From assembly GCA_964475385.1 (NCBI GenBank), contig CAYYWV010000084.1, positions 1 through 10,800 of the forward strand: DNA of 10,800 nucleotides. The letters run 5' to 3'. Made by a program: the position numbers and the translations under genes. Positions within the stretch are counted from its first letter, which is position 1; each line of letters begins with the position of its first letter. This DNA is from CAYYWV01 sp964475385 (lineage in GTDB: Bacteria; Pseudomonadota; Alphaproteobacteria; JAAXGF01). The notes below the pieces were generated by a model. The model had not been told where the DNA came from, did not search any database, and saw nothing but the letters and a program-made list of their open reading frames with translations. This document shows positions 1 through 6,304 of the stretch, piece after piece.

Positions 1-15
1 GGCGAAAACAGGCTC

Positions 16-43
16 TTGACCCCGCGGGTTTGGCCGCTACTGT
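16..43 (+). promoter_or_regulatory. Possible sigma70-type promoter giving a near-leaderless puuB mRNA
   Basis: TTGACC (16-21) matches the -35 box in five of six positions. A 16-base spacer leads to TACTGT (38-43), a poor -10 box (three of six). The start point implied by this spacing falls at about base 50, the A of the oxidase ATG. No Shine-Dalgarno sequence precedes that ATG, so a leaderless transcript would fit. The -10 box is weak and the window begins only 15 bases upstream, so this is a tentative call. Confidence 0.22.
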
Positions 44-49
44 CGCGCC

Positions 50-1330
50 ATGGTTTCGCCGCCCCATCCATCCTCTTACTACGTAGCCACCGCCAATCCC
101 GCGCCGGACCGCCCTGCTCTTGTCGGCGAAATCGCCTGCGACGTCTGCGTGGTCGGAGGGGGCTATACCGGGCTGTCCACGGCCCTCCACCTCGCCGAAC
201 GCGGTTTTGAGGTGGTCCTTCTCGAGGCCGTGCGGATCGGCTGGGGGGCTTCGGGACGAAACGGAGGGCAGCTCGGGAGCGGCCAGCGGGTCGGCGCTCT
301 CGAACTGATCGAAAAGTACGGCCGCGACGAGGCGCTGCGCTTATGGGCGCTCGCCGAAGAGGCCAAGGCCTTGGTCCGCGAACGCATCGCGCGCCATGCG
401 ATCGCCTGCGATTACACGCCCGGCGTTCTCGCCGCCGCCATAAAGCCAAGCCATTTCACCTGGATGAAGGAGACCGTCGCCTGTCTCCATGAGGTCTATG
501 GCTATGACGAGGTCGAGCTTGTCGCGCCTGAAGACATGGGACGGGTGATTGAAAGCGACCGCTACCACGGCGGTATGCTCGATCGCGGGGCCGGCCATCT
601 CCATCCGCTCAACTATGCGCTCGGGCTCGCCGCAGCCGCCGAGGAGGCGGGAGCGCGCCTGTTCGAGGACTCGGCGGTCACGCGCTATCTGGATGGAGCG
701 CCGGCCCGCGTCGAGACGGCAAGAGGATGCGTGCGCGCTCGCCATGTGGTGCTGTGCTGCAACGGCTATCTCGATGCGCTCGAGCCGCGAATCGCGCCGA
801 TGATCATGCCGATCAAGAACTACATGATTGCGACCGCGCCGCTTGGCGAGACGCGCGCCCGGCGTTTGATCCCTGGCAACCACGCGGTGTTCGACACCAA
901 GTTCGTGGTCGATTACTTCCGCTTGTCCCCAGACGGACGCCTGTTGTTCGGCGGCGGCGAGACCTATGGCGGCGGCGAGCCGCGCGATATCGCGCGCTTC
1001 GTGCGTCGCTACATGCTGCGGGTGTTCCCGCAGCTCGCCGATGTCCGTATCGACTATGGCTGGGGCGGCCAGCTTGCGATCACGCTCAACCGGATGCCCC
1101 ATTTCGGCCGGCTCGGGAAAAGCGGCTACTTCGCCCACGGCTTCTCGGGCCACGGGGTTGCGTTGACGACGCTTGCCGGCAAGGTTATCGCCGAGGCGAT
1201 CGCGGGCACGGCCGAGCGCTTCGACGTCTTTGCGCGCATCCCGCATCGAGCCTTTCCCGGCGGCACCCTTTTGCGCAAGCCGGGTCAGATCGTGGGCATG
1301 CTGTACTACGCCTTGCGCGACCGTCTTTAG
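50..1330 (+). CDS. puuB: FAD-dependent amine oxidase, gamma-glutamylputrescine oxidase (PuuB/OrdL) type
   Basis: This 426-residue protein belongs to the DAO-type FAD oxidoreductases. In that family PuuB oxidises gamma-glutamylputrescine to the aldehyde, releasing ammonia and hydrogen peroxide. The N-terminal SYY...ANP...RP segment followed by a dinucleotide-binding fold is typical of PuuB-like proteins. The GGGYTG motif lies at residues 36-41 and the ribose-binding E59 ends the second strand. GASGRNGGQ at 66-74 contacts the flavin in relatives. Near the C-terminus, the GYFAHGFSGHGVALTTLAGK segment is the second FAD-contacting region. Length is normal for the family (about 425). The ATG at 50 has no clear Shine-Dalgarno sequence, but no better start exists in the window. 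The other puu genes are not adjacent. Sarcosine-like or other secondary amines are alternative substrates, so the fold is certain and the substrate less so. Confidence 0.85.
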   Translation: MVSPPHPSSYYVATANPAPDRPALVGEIACDVCVVGGGYTGLSTALHLAERGFEVVLLEAVRIGWGASGRNGGQLGSGQRVGALELIEKYGRDEALRLWALAEEAKALVRERIARHAIACDYTPGVLAAAIKPSHFTWMKETVACLHEVYGYDEVELVAPEDMGRVIESDRYHGGMLDRGAGHLHPLNYALGLAAAAEEAGARLFEDSAVTRYLDGAPARVETARGCVRARHVVLCCNGYLDALEPRIAPMIMPIKNYMIATAPLGETRARRLIPGNHAVFDTKFVVDYFRLSPDGRLLFGGGETYGGGEPRDIARFVRRYMLRVFPQLADVRIDYGWGGQLAITLNRMPHFGRLGKSGYFAHGFSGHGVALTTLAGKVIAEAIAGTAERFDVFARIPHRAFPGGTLLRKPGQIVGMLYYALRDRL

Positions 1331-1869
1331 AGACCGTCCGACGGATCAGGCTGGGCCTCGATCAGAGGGCCGAGGGCGTCGCTGCGGATCACAACGGTGC
1401 CGCAGAGGATATCGTGAAGGGTCCGTCCGCGCGGGTTGAAGAGCGCGACGAGAAGCACGAGCGAGCTCGTAAACGTGACGGTGACGTAGAAAATCGCCGT
1501 GAGAAGCCCCGCCAGAAGATAGCCCGGACGCCCGCCGTCGAGACGACGGACCTCGAGGCCGAACAAGCGCATTCCCGGCGTCGCTGCGGCGCGTCCACCG
1601 ATAAACAAGGTGTGGTAGCCCCAGGGGACAAGCAGAACGAGCAGAGCGAAAAACGGGCTGAGCAGCCCAAAGGTGAGCACGCCCAAGACCCAGAAAGAGG
1701 AGACGATCAACCCGGTCAGGAGCGTGATCAGCAGGACGTCAACGAAGTAGCCGACGATGCGGCGTAAAATAACCCCGTCGAACGCCGAGAGATCGCCGTC
1801 GGGATCGAAGAAGTCGCGGGAAGAATTTCCGTTCGATCCGCGAAGGCTCAGCGCAGGCAGGCGGGACAT
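1327..1869 (-). CDS. RDD family integral membrane protein
   Basis: A 180-residue membrane protein of the RDD family, named for conserved Arg and Asp residues. Most members have no known biochemical role; a few are linked to ion transport or stress. Visible signatures are the R36-R37...D44 cluster opening the first helix, the TPGM-R motif at 97-101 and the RGRTLHD segment at 147-153. Hydrophobic stretches at roughly 40-58, 60-83 and 117-145 fit the family's three membrane segments. About 30 polar residues precede the first helix. The ATG at 1869 has only a weak GAGAAG upstream. A TAGAAT box (1883-1878) lies just ahead, but the nearest TTGACC is 20 bases away, so a promoter there is uncertain. 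It lies 94 bases downstream of motB on the same strand and could be read through from it. Its TAA overlaps the TAG of the convergent oxidase gene. Confidence 0.85.
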   Translation of the reverse strand: MSRLPALSLRGSNGNSSRDFFDPDGDLSAFDGVILRRIVGYFVDVLLITLLTGLIVSSFWVLGVLTFGLLSPFFALLVLLVPWGYHTLFIGGRAAATPGMRLFGLEVRRLDGGRPGYLLAGLLTAIFYVTVTFTSSLVLLVALFNPRGRTLHDILCGTVVIRSDALGPLIEAQPDPSDGL

Positions 1870-1963
1870 GGCTTCTCATTCTAGCGCGCGGAATGGATCC
1901 GCCGGTCAAGCACTGTATTTTGGTGGGCGCGTCCACGACGACAACCCCGATCTTTCGAGCAGC

Positions 1964-2941
1964 CTATCCCTTGGACTTGGTCTTGGACTGGCGGAGAAGG
2001 ATGATGCTGATCCGGCGGTTCTGGGCTGAGTAGGGATCGTCCTTGATGAGAGGGTCGTTGTCGGCCATGCCGACCACCCGCGCGATTCGCCACCCGGGAA
2101 GCCCGGCCCCGACCAGCGCCCGTCGGCTTGCGTTGGCGCGATCGGTCGAAAGCTCCCAATTGGTGTAGCCGTCGCGTCCGCGGAACGGGGTTGCATCGGT
2201 GTGTCCGATGACGACGATCTCATTGGGAAGCTTGGCGATCGCCTCGGCGACCTTGGTAAGAAGGTGCTCGGTATAGTCGTACATCTCGGCGCTTCCGCTC
2301 GGGAACATCGAACGCTGCTCGGCATCGACGATCTGGATACGCATTCCCTCAGGCGTCATATCGATCTTGAGGTTGCGTCTGAACTCGCGCAACTCGGGCG
2401 AGGATGCGATCGCCTGTTCGAGTGCCTCTTTGGCCTTTTCGAAATCCTTCTGTTCGGTTTCGGCGCGGAGGGCGTCGAGGTTGTCGGTCGCGCCGCCTGC
2501 GCCCGAAGTGGCGGCGCCAGTGGCAGCGCCAGTGGCGGCGCTCTCTGCGGGGGCCGGTTCTTTCGCATCCGTCGAGCCCGCGGGCTTTTTGCCGGGCGCG
2601 CCTTCGGTATCCGGCTCGGGCTTGGCGTCGAGAGGAAGGAGGCTCACGGTTACGCCGGGGTCAGTCCTTGGCGTTTTCATCGGTCCAGGCGACAACATGC
2701 TGGTTCCCCCGAGGACGCCGCCGGCCCCGCTCGTCGATTTGCTGACCGCGGTCGGCGAAAAGTAGTCGGCGATGCCGACCATCTGCTCTTCGGTGGTGGA
2801 GTTCAACAACCAGAGCAGAAGAAAGAACGCCATCATCGCGGTCACGAAGTCGGCGTAGGCGACCTTCCACGCGCCGCCGTGATGGCCTTCGTGCCCGTGG
2901 CCCTTGACTTTCTTGATGACGATAGGGGCGTTGTCCGCCAT
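1964..2941 (-). CDS. motB: Flagellar motor stator protein MotB
   Basis: MotB anchors the stator to peptidoglycan and carries the proton-accepting Asp of the motor channel. The 325-residue product has a cytoplasmic N-terminus rich in His and Gly (residues 14-23). One membrane helix follows at about 27-46, with the channel aspartate D31 in the AYADFVTAMMAFFLLLWLLN signature. Next come the plug/linker and a low-complexity Ala/Gly/Pro/Thr stretch (about 107-153). The C-terminal OmpA/MotB peptidoglycan-binding domain spans about 193-316 and shows the GHTDATPF motif (246-253), the LSTDRANASRR helix (264-274) and NRRISI (308-313). All key residues are present. The start is 14 bases downstream of the motA stop, with GAGG in a suitable place, so the pair is probably cotranscribed. 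It is slightly longer than E. coli MotB because of the linker. Confidence 0.96.
   Translation of the reverse strand: MADNAPIVIKKVKGHGHEGHHGGAWKVAYADFVTAMMAFFLLLWLLNSTTEEQMVGIADYFSPTAVSKSTSGAGGVLGGTSMLSPGPMKTPRTDPGVTVSLLPLDAKPEPDTEGAPGKKPAGSTDAKEPAPAESAATGAATGAATSGAGGATDNLDALRAETEQKDFEKAKEALEQAIASSPELREFRRNLKIDMTPEGMRIQIVDAEQRSMFPSGSAEMYDYTEHLLTKVAEAIAKLPNEIVVIGHTDATPFRGRDGYTNWELSTDRANASRRALVGAGLPGWRIARVVGMADNDPLIKDDPYSAQNRRISIILLRQSKTKSKG
2507..2542. repeat. Three tandem 12-bp copies coding the MotB Ala/Thr linker
   Basis: Three consecutive 12-base units of the form AGTGGCGGCGCC (2507-2518, 2519-2530, 2531-2542) differ at one internal base in the second copy and at the last base of the third. 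On the minus strand they encode the Gly-Ala-Ala-Thr repeats in the periplasmic linker of MotB. The unit is a multiple of three, so gain or loss of a copy would change linker length by four residues without breaking the frame. Confidence 0.8.
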
Positions 2942-2955
2942 GGCCGGGGGCCTCG

Positions 2956-3816
2956 TCAGGCCGCCGCCGGGGCCGCGTTGACCGCTTCCTCGACCTCGGC
3001 GAAGGTGGGCCTTTCGTTCGAGTACAGCATTTTGCGCGCGAACTCGATCGAGACGGCCGGCGCATAACCCTGCATATGGGCGACCAACGCCGCTTTCATG
3101 CAGGCGTAGTACTTGGTGTCGGCGTCGGCGTAGGCCTTGAGCGCGTTACCGAACGGGCCGATAAATCCATAGGCCAGAAGCACGCCGAGAAAGGTGCCGA
3201 CCAGCGCCGCGCCGATCAGTTCGCCCAGAACCTCGGGGGGCTCGAGGATGCTGCCCATGGTGGTGATCACGCCGAGCACCGCGGCCACGATGCCGAATGC
3301 GGGCAGGCCGTCGGCCATGTTGGTCACCGCCTGGGCGATGCGCGCGTTCTCGGCGTGATGGGTCTCGATCTCCTCGTCGATCAGCGCCTCGACCTCGAGC
3401 GCGTTCTCGGTTCCCATCGTGATCATGCGAAGGTAGTCGCAGAGAAACGTCACCGCATGGTGATTTGCAGCGAACTTGGGGAAGTTCTTGAAGATCGAGC
3501 TTTCGGCCGGGTTCTCCACATGGGCCTCGAGCGCAAGCGGCCCCTTGGACTTGGCCAAGCGGAACAAGGTGTACAGAAGGGTCAAAAGCTCTAAATAGCT
3601 TTCCTTGTTATGCGGCGGGCCTTTGAACGCCTTGCCGAGGTTCTTGCCCACGCCGAGCAGGACTTCCTTTGGGTTAGAAATGATGAATCCGCCCGTCGCC
3701 GCCCCGAAGATGATGATGAACTCGAACGGCTGAACAAGAACGGCGAGATTGCCGTGCGGCATGTAGCCGCCGAGAATCGACCCGACGACGACCACCATGC
3801 CGATGATCATAAGCAT
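2956..3816 (-). CDS. motA: Flagellar motor stator protein MotA
   Basis: MotA is the membrane partner of MotB in the proton-driven flagellar stator. The 286 residues show the expected four membrane segments: about 1-17, 30-48, 172-192 and 200-220. A large cytoplasmic loop lies between the second and third. The two prolines known to matter in E. coli MotA (P173 and P222) correspond to P172 in GLPAFGI and P221 in GFIGPFGN. The loop carries a basic KSK cluster (89-91) and E97 near the positions that contact FliG in E. coli. The ATG at 3816 is preceded by a strong purine block, GGGGGGAG, about eight bases upstream. A second ATG two codons downstream (3810) is less well spaced. It is the first gene of motA-motB, and no other flagellar gene is visible in the window. 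Confidence 0.96.
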   Translation of the reverse strand: MLMIIGMVVVVGSILGGYMPHGNLAVLVQPFEFIIIFGAATGGFIISNPKEVLLGVGKNLGKAFKGPPHNKESYLELLTLLYTLFRLAKSKGPLALEAHVENPAESSIFKNFPKFAANHHAVTFLCDYLRMITMGTENALEVEALIDEEIETHHAENARIAQAVTNMADGLPAFGIVAAVLGVITTMGSILEPPEVLGELIGAALVGTFLGVLLAYGFIGPFGNALKAYADADTKYYACMKAALVAHMQGYAPAVSIEFARKMLYSNERPTFAEVEEAVNAAPAAA

Positions 3817-3931
3817 CGATTCGCTCCCCCCGTGCGATCCATTTCATCCCGCGTAACCGCCGCGGGTTTGTTCGTCCTCGGGTTCATGCAAGCCTCATCC
3901 TGCGCGTCAGCGGGATGGTTGCCGAGTCTGG

Positions 3932-3946
3932 TGAAAATTCGGTTAA
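3932..3946 (-). promoter_or_regulatory. CtrA-like binding site upstream of motA
   Basis: Read on the minus strand the site is TTAA-CCGAATT-TTCA, one base off the TTAA-N7-TTAA consensus of the alphaproteobacterial regulator CtrA, with the common CC after the first half. It lies about 115 bases upstream of the motA start. CtrA controls motility genes in many alphaproteobacteria, so the position makes sense. A single near-match could be chance, and no core promoter was identified beside it. Confidence 0.3.
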
Positions 3947-4009
3947 GCGTGCTGACCCGGTGGGCGAAATGCGGGCGTGGGAATCATGCCCGTTCGCTTA
4001 AGGAGACTC

Positions 4010-4065
4010 GGGCCTCGCCCTTCGACAGGCCCCCGCTTTCGCGGGGCGCGCTCAGGGCGAGGCCC
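4010..4065. repeat. REP-like nested palindrome
   Basis: A perfect 11-bp outer stem (4010-4020 with 4055-4065, GGGCCTCGCCC) encloses a perfect 6-bp inner stem (4031-4036 with 4041-4046, CCCCGC/GCGGGG) with a TTTC loop. Between them lie the TTCGACAGG and GCTCAGGGC words typical of abundant intergenic palindromes in proteobacteria. It sits between the 3' end of the DUF393-type gene and the motA promoter region, where such elements are usual. No T-tract follows either arm, so a role as a canonical terminator is not shown. Only one copy is present in the window. Confidence 0.65.
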
Positions 4066-4080
4066 TCATCCTGGCGCCGC

Positions 4081-4114
4081 CGAAAAGAATGAGCGCCGTC
4101 GAAAGATGAGCGCC
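4081..4114. repeat. Short imperfect direct repeat
   Basis: CGAAAAGAATGAGCGCC (4081-4097) is followed after two bases by CGAAAGATGAGCGCC (4100-4114). The copies differ by two missing bases. They lie between the palindrome and the end of the DUF393-type gene. No function is evident; it may be a local duplication. Confidence 0.4.
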
Positions 4115-4149
4115 TCGGTCACATGGAGCCGTTCAAAGGCGAAAGGGTA

Positions 4150-4470
4150 TTATTCGGTCGCGCAGGCATCATCTTCGCACTGTTGTTTCCCGCCGCCCGC
4201 GATCATGCGGATTCCGGGGATATAGAGGAGAAGCCCGTAAAAAACGAACAATGGAACCTGCATACACGTTTTGCGTGTCGCCTCGATGCCCGTGAAGATC
4301 GCCTTGCTTCGCTTGTCCACAACGACGATTTCGCCGATGGGCACTTCGCCCAGGGGGGATTCCCCGGCCACCAGCTCGATTCGTTTGAGCCAGTCCAATT
4401 GGGCCGTGCGCTTCGCCTGCCGCACGCAATTTGGGCACTTCGGATTGTAATACAGGGTTATCTTCGTCAT
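4150..4470 (-). CDS. Small CxxC thiol-disulfide protein, DUF393/DCC-like
   Basis: A 106-residue protein starting with a thioredoxin-like strand and a CPNC motif (residues 12-15) in the context YYNPKCPNCVRQAK. This resembles the DUF393 (DCC, YuxK-like) or glutaredoxin-like proteins. A conserved-looking block GEIVVVD (46-52) is followed by an IFTGIEATRK segment. A hydrophobic stretch at about 72-91 could be a membrane segment or a core helix. Three more cysteines occur at 69, 98 and 103, the last two near the C-terminus. The partner is unknown and a redox or metal-binding role is inference. It starts 20 bases after the hutG-type gene and is most likely the last gene of that cluster. The ATG at 4470 lacks a clear Shine-Dalgarno sequence, which would fit translational coupling. 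Confidence 0.7.
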   Translation of the reverse strand: MTKITLYYNPKCPNCVRQAKRTAQLDWLKRIELVAGESPLGEVPIGEIVVVDKRSKAIFTGIEATRKTCMQVPLFVFYGLLLYIPGIRMIAGGGKQQCEDDACATE

Positions 4471-4490
4471 ATCGGGAAGCCGAAACCGGT

Positions 4491-5339
4491 CTACGTTCGC
4501 GCCCGTTCCTTCGAACGGTCATTTTCCCTTGGGTCCGCGGTCCAGGCGATCATCGCCTCGAGCAGTCGGCGCAAGAGCGGACGCAAGGTCTCGGCGCGTT
4601 CGGCGCGGTAGGCGAAGGGCGGGGTCTCGTCCATGTAGGTCGCTTGGGCGAGCTCGAGCTGAACGGCGTGAATGCTTTTCTCGGGGCGGCCATAGGCGCG
4701 GGTGATGTAGCCGCCCTTGAATCGCCCGTCGAGCACATGGCTGAAGCGGCTTTCGGCCGCGCAGAGGGCGACCAGACGAGCGATCAGCGTCGGGTCTGAG
4801 GTTTTGCCGCCGCCGGTCCCGAGGTTCAGGTCAGGCAGCCGGCCTTCGAAGAAGCGCGGCGCACGCGAGCGGATCGAATGGGCGTCGAACAGCACCGCAA
4901 CGCCGTGGCGCGCCTTGATCTCGGCCAGTCTGGCCGACAGCCGATCGTGATAAGGACGCCAGTAAGCGTCGAGCCGGGCGGCGATCTCATCCGCGTCGGG
5001 CTCGGCCCCCGGTTCGTAGATCGGCGCGTAATCGAAGGTGGTCGTCGGACAAAGCCCCGTGTTGTCGGCGCCCGGGTAGAGCGGCTTGTCGTCGGGCGGA
5101 CGATTGAGGTCGATCACATAGCGCGCCATCTTGGCGGCGATCACGCTTGCGCCCATTTCGGCGGCGAAGTCGTAGAGGCGGTCGACATGCCGATCGGCGT
5201 CGGGGACCGCGCGCCCGGCCTCGGTCATGCGTTGGGCGAGCGCTTCCGGAATCGCGGTTCCGCAATGGGGAATGCTGACAAGAAGCGGGCTGTCGCCCGC
5301 AATGAAGCGATAGACCTCTGTTTCCTCGTTGTCCGGCAT
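4491..5339 (-). CDS. hutG: N-formylglutamate deformylase (amidohydrolase), HutG type
   Basis: This 282-residue enzyme of the N-formylglutamate amidohydrolase family hydrolyses N-formyl-L-glutamate to glutamate and formate, the last step of one histidine degradation route. Conserved features are PHCG (residues 24-27, probable metal ligand), DRHVDRLYD (49-57), DLNRP (77-81), FDAHSIRS (151-158), KGGYITRAYG (208-217) and QLEL (227-230). The frame stays open upstream to 5642, but those codons overlap the methyltransferase gene and give an Arg/Ser-rich product unlike any family member. The ATG at 5339 gives the normal N-terminus. The ribosome binding site is weak (AGGG about 10 bases upstream). It follows the methyltransferase gene by 61 bases. 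No other hut gene is in the window, so the physiological substrate is inferred from the family and could be another N-formyl or N-acyl amino acid. Confidence 0.87.
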   Translation of the reverse strand: MPDNEETEVYRFIAGDSPLLVSIPHCGTAIPEALAQRMTEAGRAVPDADRHVDRLYDFAAEMGASVIAAKMARYVIDLNRPPDDKPLYPGADNTGLCPTTTFDYAPIYEPGAEPDADEIAARLDAYWRPYHDRLSARLAEIKARHGVAVLFDAHSIRSRAPRFFEGRLPDLNLGTGGGKTSDPTLIARLVALCAAESRFSHVLDGRFKGGYITRAYGRPEKSIHAVQLELAQATYMDETPPFAYRAERAETLRPLLRRLLEAMIAWTADPRENDRSKERART

Positions 5340-5400
5340 CCGCTTTTGCACCCTGCGATTCTTGGGCCTGGTTTGTTCCGATTCCCGATCGGCGCGCCGA

Positions 5401-6168
5401 TCAGGCCGGAGCGCGGCAAACGAGGGCGAAGCACCGATGAGGCACGGCGAGAGGCTCTTCGGGAAACCGGGAGAGGAGGAGGGCGGCGAGGTCGTCGTCG
5501 AACCGAGCGACCGTTTCCGCCGGGAGCGAGGCCGCAACCCCTGCGCTCGCCCGGATGCGCCCGCGCCAAGCCTCGTGGCTGTAGGGCGCGTCGAGGTCGA
5601 AGGAGAAGGTCTCGATGTCCTCGAACCCCGCCATCGCCACATCGGCGGGCCAGGCCGGATAGATCCCGCAGCCGCCGTCGAGCGCCCAGTCGGGGTTATA
5701 GGAGAGGATCAAGGCTTCGGTCGCTTCGACGACGTTGCCGGGAAGCGGAAGCCAGTCGAAATGCGCGATCACGAGCCAGCCCCCCGGAACCAAAAGGCGG
5801 CGGGCCTCGGCGGCCGCCTCGGCGCGGTCGAACCAGTGCCAGCATTGGCCTGCGGAAATTCCGTCGAAAGCGTCGTCGTCGAGCCCCGTCGTCTCGGCCC
5901 GGGCGATGACGTACCGGGTTTCGACGCCGGCTTCGCGGTCGAGGCGGCGCGCCTCGGCGATCAGTTCGGGCGAGAGGTCGAGCCCCGTCACCCGGCACCC
6001 GCGGCGCGCGAACCCCCGGCCCAGCGTTCCCGTTCCCGTGCCGAGATCGAGCACCCGTTCGCCGGCCTGGCCGACGCCAAAGGCCGCAAGTCGGTCGAAA
6101 AGGGAATCGGGAAAGCCTGCGCGGTATCGTCCATAGTCCGTGGCGGTTCGTCCGAATTGGATTTCCAT
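5401..6168 (-). CDS. Class I SAM-dependent methyltransferase
   Basis: A 255-residue Rossmann-fold methyltransferase of the UbiE/Methyltransf_11-like group. The SAM-binding motif I is VLDLGTGTG (39-47) and the acidic end of strand two is GLDLS (D64). LLVPGG (125-130) corresponds to motif III. A QCWHWFD segment (108-114) follows strand four and is common in small-molecule methyltransferases of this group. The substrate cannot be read from sequence. The frame continues upstream, but the ATG at 6168 has an excellent Shine-Dalgarno sequence (AAGGAGG) about five bases ahead and lies just downstream of a good promoter, so this start is well supported. It is the first gene of a presumed operon with the HutG-type deformylase and the CxxC protein, and is divergent from the decarboxylase gene. 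Confidence 0.88.
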   Translation of the reverse strand: MEIQFGRTATDYGRYRAGFPDSLFDRLAAFGVGQAGERVLDLGTGTGTLGRGFARRGCRVTGLDLSPELIAEARRLDREAGVETRYVIARAETTGLDDDAFDGISAGQCWHWFDRAEAAAEARRLLVPGGWLVIAHFDWLPLPGNVVEATEALILSYNPDWALDGGCGIYPAWPADVAMAGFEDIETFSFDLDAPYSHEAWRGRIRASAGVAASLPAETVARFDDDLAALLLSRFPEEPLAVPHRCFALVCRAPA

Positions 6169-6192
6169 CTTTCCTCCTTGATCGCCGCGGGC

Positions 6193-6220
6193 AGTATAAC
6201 CGGGAGAGGCCCCCTCGCAA
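6193..6220 (-). promoter_or_regulatory. Sigma70-type promoter for the methyltransferase-hutG-DUF393 cluster
   Basis: On the minus strand TTGCGA (6220-6215) is separated by 16 bases from TATACT (6198-6193), which matches the -10 consensus in five of six positions. Transcription would begin near 6186, leaving a short leader that contains the AAGGAGG ribosome binding site of the methyltransferase gene. Of the promoter candidates in the window this one has the best -10 box. Confidence 0.5.
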
Positions 6221-6304
6221 GGACGGGGCGAGACGGATCGGCGAGGGTCTGTGCGCGCCCTGCGCTTTGCTTTCGCATCGCGCTGCGCCCATATGGAGCG
6301 ATGA

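Larger units (their letters stand above)
3817..4149. other. Intergenic region upstream of motA (333 bases)
   Basis: No convincing coding frame fills this gap; its short frames lack family features and ribosome binding sites. It contains the motA Shine-Dalgarno block (about 3825-3831), a 6-bp GC hairpin at 3848-3866 in the presumed motA leader, a CtrA-like site at 3932-3946, a nested palindrome at 4010-4065 and a short imperfect direct repeat. No sigma54 pair of the TGGCAC-N5-TTGC kind was found. The DUF393-type gene ends at its right edge without a T-tract terminator. Confidence 0.6.

Noticed and set aside
727..1767. Plus-strand frame of 346 codons across the oxidase and RDD genes
   Set aside because: It overlaps both real genes in other frames, and its product is Arg-rich then highly charged and repetitive, without domain features.
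2201..3594. Plus-strand frames opposite motB and motA
   Set aside because: They are complementary-strand shadows of two genes with full catalytic and structural motifs.
3848..3866. Terminator-like hairpin CCCGCG/CGCGGG followed by TTTGTT on the + strand
   Set aside because: No + strand gene ends here; it lies in the presumed motA leader and the T-run is short.
5340..5642. N-terminal extension of the HutG-type gene
   Set aside because: It lies within the methyltransferase gene in another frame and encodes an Arg/Ser-rich segment; the family N-terminus begins at the ATG at 5339.
6267..6295. Promoter for the decarboxylase: TTGCTT, 17 bases, CATATG
   Set aside because: Both boxes match the consensus poorly; not enough to call.
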